DNA from: Amazonocrinis nigriterrae CENA67 | GTDB lineage: Bacteria; Cyanobacteriota; Cyanobacteriia; Cyanobacteriales; Nostocaceae | Direction of reading: 5' to 3' | Assembly: GCF_016056305.1 (NCBI RefSeq) | Contig: NZ_JAECZC010000111.1 | Coordinates: 30,127 to 94,126 of the forward strand | Length of the DNA: 64,000 nucleotides | Shown: one piece after another, positions 18,396-27,323 of the stretch | Numbering within the stretch: position 1 is the first letter of the stretch | How the letters are laid out: each line of letters starts with the position of its first letter | The notes under the pieces: generated by a model | Seen by the model: the letters and a program-made list of their open reading frames with translations, nothing else | What the model was told of the DNA's origin: nothing | Databases searched by the model: none | Made by a program: the position numbers and the translations under genes

Positions 18396-18644
18396 ATGGA
18401 AGGTAAAGAGTTTGATGTGGGTGAGTATGTTGATCAAATGGCGTTGTTGTTAGATTTGCAATTAAGAGATGAATATCGGGATGGGGTGGTGGCAAATTTT
18501 GAGAGAATTAAAGCGATCGCACATTTAGTAAATTCTTTCCCTTTACCGGAGGATGTTGAAGCTGCACCTGTGTTTGCACCATTGGAAGGGGAAGGAGTAA
18601 AGGGGAAGGGGAAGGTTGAAGCTATACCTGTGTTTGAACCATGA
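18396..18644 (+). CDS. atzG: AtzG-like small subunit (DUF4089) with repeat-derived tail
   Basis: The first about 55 residues match AtzG/DUF4089: YVDQMALLLDLQLRDEYRDGVVANFERIKAIAHLVNSFPLPED is the helical core (only part of it is quoted as a motif: LQLRDEYRDGVVANFERI). AtzG is the small partner that stabilises the amidase AtzE in a heterotetramer. The gene overlaps atzE by four bases (ATGA), supporting a complex. The C-terminal third is odd: VEAAPVFAP and VEAIPVFEP are duplicate blocks separated by a GEGVKGKGK stretch encoded by a GGAAGG-type purine repeat, so the tail seems lengthened by a local duplication. Confidence 0.8.
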   Translation: MEGKEFDVGEYVDQMALLLDLQLRDEYRDGVVANFERIKAIAHLVNSFPLPEDVEAAPVFAPLEGEGVKGKGKVEAIPVFEP

Positions 18645-20008
18645 ATGATGCTGTATCTATAGCAACTGCTATACGTGAAGGTCAAGTTAGTGCGGTGGAT
18701 GTTACTAAAAATGCACTAGGACGTATAGCAGCACGAGATCATGAACTCAATTGTTTTACGGCTGTAATTGCTGAAAAAGCTTTGGCTGATGCAGCACGAG
18801 TTGATGATGAAGTAGCACAAGGTAAAAACCCTGGTGTGTTGGCTGGTGTACCTTTTGCGGTCAAAAATCTCTTTGATATCGCTGGTTTAACTACTCTGGC
18901 GGGGTCGAAAATTAATGCGGAAAACCCAGCAGTTACTCAGGATGCAACAGCAGTGGCTAAGCTGAAACAAGCTGGTGCTGTGTTAGTTGGTGCTTTAAAT
19001 ATGGATGAGTACGCCTATGGGTTTGTGACGGAAAACTCTCATTACGGTGCTACTCACAACCCCCATGATTTACAACGGGTGGCTGGCGGTTCTTCGGGGG
19101 GTTCGGCGGCGGCTGTTGCTGCTGGTTTGGTACCGTTGACGCTGGGTTCTGATACGAATGGTTCAATTCGGGTTCCGGCGGCTTTGTGTGGTGTTTTTGG
19201 TTTGAAGCCAACTTACGGACGGTTATCGCGTGCTGGTGTAGCTTTATTTTCTAGCAGTTTTGACCATATTGGGCCTTTTGCTCGTTCGGTACAGGATATT
19301 GCTACGGTGTTTGATGTGCTTCAAGGTGAAGACGATCGCGATCCAATTTGTACCAAGCGTCTTCCTGATTTATGTTTACCACAATTAAATCAAGATATCT
19401 CTGGTATCAAAATTGCTATCGCTGATGGTTATTTTCTCAAAGGTGCAGCACCGGAAGCTTTAGCAGCAGTACAACAGGTAGCGGATGCTTTGCATGTAAC
19501 TGAGTATGTAACGATACCAGAAGCACACTGCGCCCGTGCAGCGGCGTTTGTAATTACGGCTAGCGAGGGTGCAAATCTGCATTTGGATAAATTGCGATCG
19601 CGTCCCCAAGATTTCGACCCCGCAACCCGCGATCGCTTTTTGGCTGGGGCGTTAATTCCTAGTCATTGGTATTTGCAAGCACAACGGTTTAGAAAATGGT
19701 ATCGCGATCGCGTCCGTGAAATTTTTCAAAATGTCGATGTAATTCTTGCCCCAACTACACCCATTTCAGCACCATTAATTGGTCAACAAACCATGATTTT
19801 AGACGGAGAGGAAATTCTCGTCCGTCCTCATTTAGGTTTATTCACTCAACCATTATCTTTCATTGGCTTACCTGTTTTATCAATACCAATTCTGCGCCCA
19901 GATGCCCTACCTTTAGGTGTGCAATTGATAGCTGCACCATACAATGAAGCGCTAATTTTACGAGTTGCAGCGGTGTTAGAACAACAATTGGTAATTCGTA
20001 ATTCGTAA
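18641..20008 (+). CDS. atzE: AtzE-family amidase (1-carboxybiuret hydrolase-like)
   Basis: This 455-residue amidase-signature enzyme has Lys75 (PFAVKN), Ser151 in GGSSGGS and Ser175 in TNGSIRVPA, the Ser-Ser-Lys triad. The 24-residue serine spacing is typical. Close similarity to the AtzE subfamily and the coupled atzG gene suggest hydrolysis of 1-carboxybiuret or a similar ureido compound, releasing ammonia. In Pseudomonas this step lies in cyanuric acid breakdown. No cyanuric acid hydrolase or AtzH is in this window, so the physiological substrate is uncertain. A GCGATCGC-rich C-terminal half is normal for this genome. Transcription probably starts upstream of the DUF952 or KGK genes. Confidence 0.85.
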   Translation: MNDAVSIATAIREGQVSAVDVTKNALGRIAARDHELNCFTAVIAEKALADAARVDDEVAQGKNPGVLAGVPFAVKNLFDIAGLTTLAGSKINAENPAVTQDATAVAKLKQAGAVLVGALNMDEYAYGFVTENSHYGATHNPHDLQRVAGGSSGGSAAAVAAGLVPLTLGSDTNGSIRVPAALCGVFGLKPTYGRLSRAGVALFSSSFDHIGPFARSVQDIATVFDVLQGEDDRDPICTKRLPDLCLPQLNQDISGIKIAIADGYFLKGAAPEALAAVQQVADALHVTEYVTIPEAHCARAAAFVITASEGANLHLDKLRSRPQDFDPATRDRFLAGALIPSHWYLQAQRFRKWYRDRVREIFQNVDVILAPTTPISAPLIGQQTMILDGEEILVRPHLGLFTQPLSFIGLPVLSIPILRPDALPLGVQLIAAPYNEALILRVAAVLEQQLVIRNS

Positions 20009-20100
20009 TTCGTAATTCGTAATTAATAAAGCGTGGGCGAATGGTATTGGCGGCTATACAAACTAAGTTTGAAACCTGCGTAGGCGGGTTTTGTCTGTAT

Positions 20101-20123
20101 AGAGGCGGTTAGAAACCGCCTCT
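20101..20123. repeat. 10-bp GC-rich hairpin between convergent genes
   Basis: AGAGGCGGTT and AACCGCCTCT form a perfect stem with a 3-base loop. It is the last part of a longer repeat beginning near 20037 that includes AACCTGCGTAGGCGGGTTT and CTGTATAGA. Position between atzE and the convergent dioxygenase suggests transcript ending, although neither strand has a U-run. Copies of GTAATTC at 19989-20025 precede it. Confidence 0.6.
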
Positions 20124-20127
20124 AATC

Positions 20128-21096
20128 TTACGAAAGCACTGGTTGTGCTTCTGGTTGCTGGACTTTACTCTTCAACACGGTTGGTAATTCCTTGCTAAAG
20201 GGTTCACCTTCAACCATTTGTGAACGGAAACCATCAGGGCCAACTGGAACGTCGCCAGTGAGGGTGGTGCGATAAAGCACGCGCTCAACTTCTATATGAT
20301 CCAAATCTTGGGGGGCCAAATGTGCGGTGGCGCGGTTGTCCCAGAAGGCGATATCTCCGTTATTCCAGCGGAAGCGGGTAGTGTATGCAGGTTTGGTGAT
20401 TTGGTTAAAGAACAACTCCAGCAGCAAATCGCTTTCTTGACGTGATACATCAAGAATGTGCGAGGTGAAGCCTGGGTTGACAAACAACGCTTTTTCGCCT
20501 GTCTCAGGATGAACCCGCACTACCGGATGGACGGAAACCAGGGGATTAGCTGCAATGCGCTGGGCTAGCTTACTGTTGCTGGGTATATTCAAACGTGCAT
20601 TAAAGCGGTGTTCAGCTTTCAATCCGTCTGCTAACGCACGCAGAGGTGCTGACAAACCCTCGTAGGCTGCAACTAAATTAGTCCACTGTGTATCACCACC
20701 AACGCTAGGCACGTTAACTGCACGCAAAATTGACCCCGCAGGCGGATTGACAACCGCTGTCACATCGGTATGCCAACGGCTTTCGTAGCTAGAACGGCGC
20801 AACCCGTTGCGTCGTTCGTAGCGGCTGCGGTCAATGGGGAGGATTTCTGAGAAACCCTCAATTGGCTCATCTTCGTGGGGGTGTGCGTAGGTAACTTCGC
20901 CGAAACGACTCGTGAAGGCAATTTGAGCAGCATGATCGATGTTCTGATTACGGAAGAATACGACTTTCCACTTCAATAATGCTTTACGAATTTCTTTAAC
21001 TACATCATCTTCCAGAGGACGGGAAAGATCCACGCCGCTGATTTCTGCACCAGTGAAACCAGATGTAGGTTTGACTTCGATGTGCTTGTAGCCCAT
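20128..21096 (-). CDS. TauD/TfdA-family alpha-ketoglutarate dioxygenase
   Basis: The 322-residue protein is a non-heme Fe(II)/2-oxoglutarate dioxygenase. The metal ligands are His109 and Asp111 in WHTD and His259 in NRATAHLAP, and the 2-oxoglutarate-binding arginine is Arg272 or Arg276 in ERVLYRTTL. Length and blocks such as FTGAEISGVDLSRPL and VVFFRNQNI fit the TauD class. Family members release sulfite from taurine or oxidise other small acids; the substrate here is not determined by the sequence. No sulfonate transporter genes adjoin it. The gene is convergent with atzE and probably monocistronic. Confidence 0.88.
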   Translation of the reverse strand: MGYKHIEVKPTSGFTGAEISGVDLSRPLEDDVVKEIRKALLKWKVVFFRNQNIDHAAQIAFTSRFGEVTYAHPHEDEPIEGFSEILPIDRSRYERRNGLRRSSYESRWHTDVTAVVNPPAGSILRAVNVPSVGGDTQWTNLVAAYEGLSAPLRALADGLKAEHRFNARLNIPSNSKLAQRIAANPLVSVHPVVRVHPETGEKALFVNPGFTSHILDVSRQESDLLLELFFNQITKPAYTTRFRWNNGDIAFWDNRATAHLAPQDLDHIEVERVLYRTTLTGDVPVGPDGFRSQMVEGEPFSKELPTVLKSKVQQPEAQPVLS

Positions 21097-21391
21097 GTCA
21101 ATTCTCCAGAGTTACTTATAGAGCAGTGTTCACACTCGTTCGCTTGTTTTGGTTTGTTGCCATCGTGTGTAAGCAACATCCCAAAGCGAGCGATCGCAGT
21201 TCAAAATTATTCTACAATAAATCGACCAATAAACCGTAGTATAAAGTTACGTATTTTAAACTGCCCAAATCACCGCAGGTTTAATCGAGGTAAGTTAGCC
21301 GTCAGTAGATCACAATTTCACCAAAAAGCGATCGCCTCAATAGACCTCTTGCAAAAGTCATTTAGTTGATTTAACTGACTTTCGACATGTT

Positions 21392-22027
21392 TTACTTGTT
21401 TAATTCTTCCTTTAATAAAAGACTAACCAACTCAGGTAATTGACTACAGCAGGGATTCGAGTGTTCATCTAGTTCATTACGTTGGATCTGTACCCCAATC
21501 TTATCAGCACGTTGAATTGCTTGTTTTGTCAAAGGTTTTAATGGATTTGGATACAGACACATTGATTTTTCGTAATTCGGTATATGCCTTTCAAGCAAAT
21601 TCCGCAACCTATCACGGGTAATTTCTGCAAAATGGTCTTGAAAGTGAATTAAGTACCAAAGTTCAAAACAGGGATTTGTAATTGCTAGCTGAATTTTTTG
21701 GCTTTTAGCTCGATTAATGGCACTTTGCCAATTTTCAAAACTTTTTTCAATATGCTCATCTCCATCAAACACAGCCCAAGCAGTATCTTTAGAATTCCAC
21801 TGCTGGTTTTCTCTTAGCTGCGATCGTTCTTCGATGAGTCTTTCAATAATACTACGTGGATCAGTTCTACCTTGATTCTCCAATACAATAATTTTTAAAG
21901 TTGGCGATCGCAAGTCATTGCGAATACTTTTAAAATAAATTGGTTCTGTTTTACTTCCTTCACAAGCTATTAGTATTTTTTGAGCAATATTTCTACTTGG
22001 TTGACGACGATTTAACGGTCTTGGCAC
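21392..22027 (-). CDS. RloB-like TOPRIM-domain protein
   Basis: The 211-residue protein matches RloB. An N-terminal ILIACEGSKTEPIYF segment carries the TOPRIM-type glutamate (Glu23), and AWAVFDGDEH gives the acidic cluster (Asp88, Asp90, Glu91). A conserved NPCFELWYLIHF block follows. TOPRIM proteins paired with ABC-like ATPases act as nucleases in defence systems (OLD, Gabija, PARIS types); function here is inferred. It starts two bases after the ATPase gene ends on the same strand, so the two form an operon. The protein appears intact. Confidence 0.83.
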   Translation of the reverse strand: MPRPLNRRQPSRNIAQKILIACEGSKTEPIYFKSIRNDLRSPTLKIIVLENQGRTDPRSIIERLIEERSQLRENQQWNSKDTAWAVFDGDEHIEKSFENWQSAINRAKSQKIQLAITNPCFELWYLIHFQDHFAEITRDRLRNLLERHIPNYEKSMCLYPNPLKPLTKQAIQRADKIGVQIQRNELDEHSNPCCSQLPELVSLLLKEELNK

Positions 22028-22029
22028 TA

Positions 22030-23328
22030 CTAATCACCCTGTAAAATCATTTCCTCATCAGATGGAAGAAACGGGACAGCCCCAAAGCGACCATCTAAAT
22101 AAGCTTTATCAATTGCTAAATCATTGCGTACCTTAAAATCACTCAAAGAATATAATTCAGTGCTTTGATCAGGACGTTTTTGGGTAAACCAAATTTGATC
22201 ACGCCGTAACAAATTATTTCTTTGTAAGGTATTATCATGACTAGTGAAAATCAGTTGAGCGCGTTTTGGATTCGTTTGAGGATTTTGAAATATTTTGATA
22301 ATATTTCTTGTAATATTTGGATGAATATTTGTACCTAATTCATCGACAATTATTAATCCGCTTACTGTCAAAGACATTACTATACGGAATGCCAAATTAA
22401 ATAAGCGCTGAGTACCAAGAGACTCTTCATCAAAAAGCCACTGGATTTCGTCACCATCAGAAGTATTATGCACAGCATATATATTGTATTCAAAATCACT
22501 ATCAGATTTTTTTTTAAACTCTATTCTAGACAGTCCGGTATCAAATTTTTGTACAATATTTAATGTTTGTTTAATTAATTCATTGAATCCATAAATGTTA
22601 ATATCTTGCGAAATTAGAATCGAAGCACCGTCTAAATATTCATCTGTCAAGTCAATTCCAACCCATCTAATTGTTATCCAGTCTATAAAAGGGTTTAATA
22701 TATCTACTTTTAATTTGACTAATGTACTAATAAATAATTCATTTTCTCTAATAATTTTTTGAAGCTGATTATGTGGGCCTGTAAAATCATCACCAGTTTT
22801 CCATATAAATTTTTTCTTATCTTTATCCCATTGACGATGAAATAAACGACGAGTCCTTTTAGTAGTGTTTAAGGCATAGTCTAAGTTTTCTGAAACTACA
22901 TGATTTTGATTAATTATTAGAGAATAAGTATAGATAGCGTTGTTAAATGTAGTTCGTAACTCAAATTTTGTTGGGCTGCGAGCAGAAATACTATCTAATT
23001 TGAAGGGGTCTAGTTTTGCATGTTTAAACATTCGTTGAAAGTTGACTACTTCCTGTGTGCCATGAGCCATTATGAACAATAAATAATCTAGAGCTTGGAT
23101 AATATTACTTTTGCCTGATGCATTAGCTCCAAAAATAGCTAGAACTGGTAAAAGCTCAATATTCCAGCCTTCAAGATGATATCCGGGTGCAATTTCATGA
23201 TCAGACTTTACTCGTTTGCGTTTGCTGCTTTGACTTGTTTGACGAGTATTTTGTTTTTGAGCAACTGCACTTAAAGTTACAGGTTCTTTAATTGACCGAT
23301 AGTTTTCAACTGTAAAGTCTACAAGCAT
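22030..23328 (-). CDS. RloA-like ATPase (ABC/SMC-type AAA)
   Basis: The 432-residue ATPase begins with the family N-terminus MLVDFTVENYRSIKEPVTLS. It has Walker A FGANASGKSN (Lys73), a signature-like SLGTQRLFNLAF stretch and Walker B LIIVDELG (325-332, Asp329, Glu330), followed by a TSHD switch. This is the AAA_15/AAA_21 type found in RloA and in OLD-like defence ATPases. With the downstream RloB it should form an ATPase-nuclease complex that senses an invader signal (inference). The AT-rich coding sequence and isolation between unrelated housekeeping genes suggest an acquired module. Confidence 0.85.
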   Translation of the reverse strand: MLVDFTVENYRSIKEPVTLSAVAQKQNTRQTSQSSKRKRVKSDHEIAPGYHLEGWNIELLPVLAIFGANASGKSNIIQALDYLLFIMAHGTQEVVNFQRMFKHAKLDPFKLDSISARSPTKFELRTTFNNAIYTYSLIINQNHVVSENLDYALNTTKRTRRLFHRQWDKDKKKFIWKTGDDFTGPHNQLQKIIRENELFISTLVKLKVDILNPFIDWITIRWVGIDLTDEYLDGASILISQDINIYGFNELIKQTLNIVQKFDTGLSRIEFKKKSDSDFEYNIYAVHNTSDGDEIQWLFDEESLGTQRLFNLAFRIVMSLTVSGLIIVDELGTNIHPNITRNIIKIFQNPQTNPKRAQLIFTSHDNTLQRNNLLRRDQIWFTQKRPDQSTELYSLSDFKVRNDLAIDKAYLDGRFGAVPFLPSDEEMILQGD

Positions 23329-23449
23329 AATAAAACCCGTACAAAGCAGCTTTTTGTGATTTATTCACGTAAATCGTATCGTAAAGGTAAGCAAATCTCC
23401 ACTTTGATTACAACTCGTCATCTGAACTACTAATCTGGCAAACCTAAAA

Positions 23450-23550
23450 TTGCCGGGTGGAGATGGGGAGTAGGGAGTAGGGAAAGAGTTTTAGCATTTC
23501 TCCTTTCCTCCTTCTCTGTGTACTCTGTGCCTCTGTGGTTCGTTATTATA
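23450..23550. repeat. Dispersed repeats upstream of the membrane GTPase gene
   Basis: GGGAGTAGGGAGTAGGG tandem units are followed by a TCTGTGTACTCTGTGCCTCTGTGGTTCG block. The inverse form, GAACCGCAGAGGCGCAGAGG, occurs at 18363-18382. These are dispersed non-coding repeats with no evident gene signal. Confidence 0.65.
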
Positions 23551-23702
23551 CTCTTTAAAGTTTGCTTATAAGTGTAATAACTCGCATAAACTATGACTGC
23601 CAAATTATTACACTTTAAGACACCCAGCAATCCAGAACTAACTACAAGAGTATTAGATCGACAATAGCAGTAAGGAACTCTAACCAAGATAGGTATAGGG
23701 CA

Positions 23703-25616
23703 ATGGTGCGATTAAAGTTGTGGCAATGGGTTGTCTTAGCACTTCCCATCGCCTCCATCATCACTTTTTTATTAATATCCGCAGGTTTACAAATCCACGC
23801 TTGGGGTATTAATTGGATCTGGGCTGTGTTCACTCTAATATTCGTCGCCTGGCGTTGGCTGCTGGTGAGATGGACTCAACCAGCATTCAAGCAAGTAGAA
23901 GCCGTACTAGCAGAAGTCAGCGCCAAACTGGAATCTACTACAGACAATGCTGTCAAACTACCGCCGGAAACTGACACCACCAAACAAGCAGAAGCCGCAC
24001 TCCAGGAAATCTTGCAAGCAGCACAAAACGATCGCCCGATTTGGGAAGATTGGGCGACATTTTGGCAGCGATGCCAAGATTTAGTAGTAGCGATCGCTCA
24101 TATTTACAATCCTCAAGTACAATACCCCCTGCTCAATATTTACGTTCCCCAAGCTTATGGACTGATTCGGGGAACAATGGATGGCTTGGATTTATGGATG
24201 CAAAAGTTATCTCCTGCTCTCAATCAGGTGACAGTTGGGCAGGCATACCAAGCATATGAAGTCTACCGCAAGGTGGAACCATCTGCACGCAAACTCTGGC
24301 GGGTTTGGAACTGGGCGCAGTGGCTGTTAAATCCGGTGGCTGCTGTTGCTAATCGAGCTACCAAAGGTACGAGTAACCGTGCTACTCAGCAATTATTAGT
24401 AAATTTAGGTCAACTACTGCGAGAAGCTGCCCTGAGAAACTTATGTCAGCAAGCGATCGCTCTCTACGGCAAAACAATCCCCACTTCAGTCACCACAGTT
24501 GCCATACCAAAACTACCCACAGTCAAAACTCAAACACTGCGAGACATCCTAGCCCAAGCCGAACCAGTGGAGGCGGTTGAACAAAAACCCGTGAATATTC
24601 TGCTGGTGGGGCGAACGGGATCGGGAAAAAGCAGTTTGATTAATACTTTGTTTCAAACGGATCAAGCAGCTGTTGATGTTTTACCCAGTACTGCACAGAT
24701 TCAAAATTACCACTGGCAAACTGCCAACGGTGAAATTCTCACACTTTTGGATACACCAGGTTACGAGCAAGTCAACCGTGGAGAACTACGAAAATTAGTG
24801 CTTGATTATGCTACAACCGCAGATTTGCTGTTACTTGTGACTCCTGCCCTTGATCCCGCCTTACAAATGGATGTGGACTTTCTCAGAGATATACAGGCGG
24901 AAGTTAGCGACTTAAACGCGATCGCAGTAGTAACTCAAGTAGATCGCTTGCGTCCCATCCGTGAATGGCAACCTCCTTATGATTGGGAAGGGGGCGATCG
25001 CCCAAAAGAAATTGCCATTCGCCAAGCGACTGAATACCGCGTGCAACTTTTGGGTGAATTCTGTAATTTGGTTTTACCAATCGTCACCAGTGACATCAAA
25101 ACCGGGCGAGTTTCCTGGGGAGTGGAAGCCCTATCTTTAGGATTAGTAGAAGCGATCGCGCCTGCAAAACAACTCCGCCTAGCTCGATTTTTGCGTAACC
25201 TAGAAGCCCGCACTGTCGCCGCTGCTAAAATCATCGACCACTACACCTTTCAGATGGCTACCACACAAGGACTGACAGCACTGCTTAAAAGTCCTGTCCT
25301 CCAGTTTATTTCTACCCTGTCAACCGGTACTCCCACCTTAGCTTATTTACTGGCAGAACAAATCCCAGTGGAAAAGTTACCGATTGTAATTGGTAAACTG
25401 CAAATGGCTTATGAGCTTTTCTCACTTTTGAATGGCAGCGATTCTAAAACACCCAACTTTGACTTATTAGCCCTGTGGCCGCTGCTGCTGGAAACTTCTG
25501 CATCTCCCGACCGCAACGCTTGGGCATTTGGTCATGCTTTAGTAGAATATTGGACTAAGAATTTCACAGTTGAACAACTTCGAGAAAGATTTGAATATTA
25601 TTTACAGCAGGTTTGA
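23703..25616 (+). CDS. Membrane-anchored dynamin/Era-like GTPase
   Basis: The 637-residue protein has two N-terminal transmembrane helices (about residues 8-29 and 33-52), a long helical region and a G domain from about residue 295. G1 is GRTGSGKS (303-310), G3 is DTPG, and G4 is TQVD in place of NKxD. A downstream helical domain with further hydrophobic segments completes it. It resembles the YeeP/DUF697-neighbour class of cyanobacterial membrane GTPases; their role (membrane remodelling, stress or cell division) is not settled. The TQVD variant is common in dynamin-like GTPases. The gene is monocistronic and ends near a strong terminator hairpin. Confidence 0.8.
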   Translation: MVRLKLWQWVVLALPIASIITFLLISAGLQIHAWGINWIWAVFTLIFVAWRWLLVRWTQPAFKQVEAVLAEVSAKLESTTDNAVKLPPETDTTKQAEAALQEILQAAQNDRPIWEDWATFWQRCQDLVVAIAHIYNPQVQYPLLNIYVPQAYGLIRGTMDGLDLWMQKLSPALNQVTVGQAYQAYEVYRKVEPSARKLWRVWNWAQWLLNPVAAVANRATKGTSNRATQQLLVNLGQLLREAALRNLCQQAIALYGKTIPTSVTTVAIPKLPTVKTQTLRDILAQAEPVEAVEQKPVNILLVGRTGSGKSSLINTLFQTDQAAVDVLPSTAQIQNYHWQTANGEILTLLDTPGYEQVNRGELRKLVLDYATTADLLLLVTPALDPALQMDVDFLRDIQAEVSDLNAIAVVTQVDRLRPIREWQPPYDWEGGDRPKEIAIRQATEYRVQLLGEFCNLVLPIVTSDIKTGRVSWGVEALSLGLVEAIAPAKQLRLARFLRNLEARTVAAAKIIDHYTFQMATTQGLTALLKSPVLQFISTLSTGTPTLAYLLAEQIPVEKLPIVIGKLQMAYELFSLLNGSDSKTPNFDLLALWPLLLETSASPDRNAWAFGHALVEYWTKNFTVEQLRERFEYYLQQV

Positions 25617-25619
25617 TAA

Positions 25620-25730
25620 GGCAGGGGGAGCAGGGGAACTCGGGGCCCCCACGACCGGAGGGAGTGGGGATTAGGGGCACAGGGGAGATGGGGAGAATAA
25701 CAACTGACAACTGACAACTGACAACTAACT
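25620..25730. repeat. Purine-rich and ACTGACA tandem repeats
   Basis: A G-rich run of GGGGAG-type units with an inserted GGGGCCCCC palindrome is followed by ACAACTGACAACTGACAACT heptamer copies, the same family as at position 1. Non-coding. Confidence 0.75.
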
Positions 25731-25745
25731 AAGCACTTTGCTATA

Positions 25746-25784
25746 AAAGCTGCTCTTGTTAAGAATACATTCAAGAGCAGCTTT
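25746..25784. terminator. Bidirectional terminator between convergent genes
   Basis: Arms AAAGCTGCTCTTG (25746-25758) and CAAGAGCAGCTTT (25772-25784) pair perfectly over 13 bp around a 13-base loop, with A/T tracts at both ends. It serves the GTPase gene on the plus strand and probably the small gene on the minus strand. Confidence 0.92.
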
Positions 25785-25816
25785 ATTTAATATAAATACT
25801 CAAACTTACACACAAT

Positions 25817-26137
25817 TTAAGCATCTTCAAGTTCAAATTGCGCCACTGTCACCGCATTAAAAGCGAAAGCTGCAACCAAAGGCATTGGACACCGCAGTAC
25901 AAAGGTAGAAATTACAGCTACGATTGTGCCAATTACCGCAGATACCGACCATAATCTTTCCTCAAAGGTTAACCCCTTTTCGGCTTTGATCGATTTGAGA
26001 ACGTGACTCGGAATTGGTTCAGGTATTACTCCTCCCGGAGGGAAAGCCCAATAATTGTTACGCCGTTCAATAAATAATTCTGTCCAGCCATTCTCTTGGC
26101 ACCATGCTTCAATCCATTCAACAGAGTAATGTGTCAT
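25817..26137 (-). CDS. Conserved-looking small membrane protein
   Basis: I do not recognise the family of this 106-residue protein. The N-terminal half contains VEWIEAWCQENGWTELFIER and a WAFPPGGVIPEPIP segment. The C-terminal half has a hydrophobic stretch (about residues 63-98, SAVIGTIVAVISTFVL then PLVAAFAFNAVTVAQ) that would make one or two membrane helices. It ends with acidic ELEDA. Codon use is ordinary for the genome, and the gene is bounded by a clear terminator, which supports it as real. No operon partner is visible. Confidence 0.65.
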   Translation of the reverse strand: MTHYSVEWIEAWCQENGWTELFIERRNNYWAFPPGGVIPEPIPSHVLKSIKAEKGLTFEERLWSVSAVIGTIVAVISTFVLRCPMPLVAAFAFNAVTVAQFELEDA

Positions 26138-26834
26138 ATCAGTGTTGGTAATTCGCCGGGTTGAATTTGTGTAGTTGAGAATATAAATCTATAGAATATT
26201 TTTGAGTCATTAACTAATCACAATGAAGTTACAGCTAATTATCCTCTTGTAAACTTGTAAAGCTTTTTCAGCATTTGAGACACTTAAATCATTACGCTCA
26301 AACAATGCTTACTGCTCACCTTAATTAAAAGACTAACAGTCGATAGTGCTAGGTGAACTTAAAAGACAACAAACTTTACCTGAAATTAGTAAATTTAAGA
26401 AATGTAAACCAAATTGTTGATGATTTCTACTACTAATGAAACTACTTTTATCCTAAAATTCAATTTTTTATGTCAATAATTGTAAATAATGCACGAGTAA
26501 TTACTCCATAATCATTTACTCATATTTTAAATATCTGCTCATGAGATTTTGTGCTGTAGAATCACAAAATATGTCTTGTGAATTACCATCATCATTCCTA
26601 AGTAACAAATTTGCAGACGAGAGTGCGATCGCTTGAAATGGGGAGTAGGGAGTAGGGAGTGGGGAGTTGTGTAGTTCAATTAGTTCAAAAGTGCTGTGAT
26701 AAAAATTGAACAAAACAAAAAACAGTTATTATTTCCCCCTCATCTCCCTCATCTCCCTCATCCCACTCATCCCCCCATCTCGCCATATTCAAATGCGGTA
26801 AGCTGAATCCAGTAACACCAAAGTAGCTACGAAT
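26138..26834. other. Gene-free region with STRR arrays
   Basis: About 700 AT-rich bases without a supported gene. GGGGAGTAGGGAGTAGGGAG units lie at about 26639-26665 and CTCATCTCCCTCATCTCCCT units at about 26740-26785. The pentapeptide gene promoter should lie close to 26790-26830. No RNA gene was recognised. Confidence 0.6.
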
Positions 26835-27323
26835 ATGTTTTGGAAGCACGGATTAGCATTAATTTTGGGGATTATGACATTTTTCCTGGCTTCCCCAGCA
26901 CTGGCGGTAGACTGGACTCATCCGTTGTCATTTAGTAATGCAGAGTTATCAAGACGCGACTTTTCAGGTCAAAGTTTGCAAGCTGCTGAGTTTTCTAACG
27001 CCAACATGGAACTAGCTAACTTTACAAACGCTGACTTGCGAGGAGCCGTGATGAGTGCTTCGGTGATGACACAAGCAAATCTCCACGGAGCTGATTTAAC
27101 GAATGCAATGGTTGATCAGGTAAACTTGACTAAAGCTGATTTGAGTGATGCCATTTTCAAAGAAGCTCTTTTGCTCCGCGCCATCTTTACCGATGTCAAT
27201 ATCAACGGTGCAGATTTTACTGATGCAATTTTAGACAAAGCGCAAATTAAAGAATTGTGCGCCAAAGCCAGCGGAGTCAATTCTCAAACTGGCGTGGAAA
27301 CTCGTGATTCTCTAGGATGTTAA
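26835..27323 (+). CDS. Exported pentapeptide-repeat protein (lumenal type)
   Basis: The 162-residue protein has a signal peptide (about residues 1-24, cleavage after ASPALA) followed by about 18 consecutive A(D/N)LXX pentapeptides, for example ANFTNADLRGA and ANLHGADLTNA. These would form a short right-handed quadrilateral beta-helix. The C-terminal segment has two cysteines (LCAKAS and the final LGC) that could pair. Such secreted proteins occur in the thylakoid lumen or periplasm of cyanobacteria; function is unknown. The stop overlaps the purK start (TAATG), so translation is coupled and the two genes form an operon. Confidence 0.88.
   Translation: MFWKHGLALILGIMTFFLASPALAVDWTHPLSFSNAELSRRDFSGQSLQAAEFSNANMELANFTNADLRGAVMSASVMTQANLHGADLTNAMVDQVNLTKADLSDAIFKEALLLRAIFTDVNINGADFTDAILDKAQIKELCAKASGVNSQTGVETRDSLGC

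Noticed and set aside
20101-20123. Intrinsic terminator
   Set aside because: The hairpin is strong but neither strand has a following U-run, so I list it as a repeat hairpin only.
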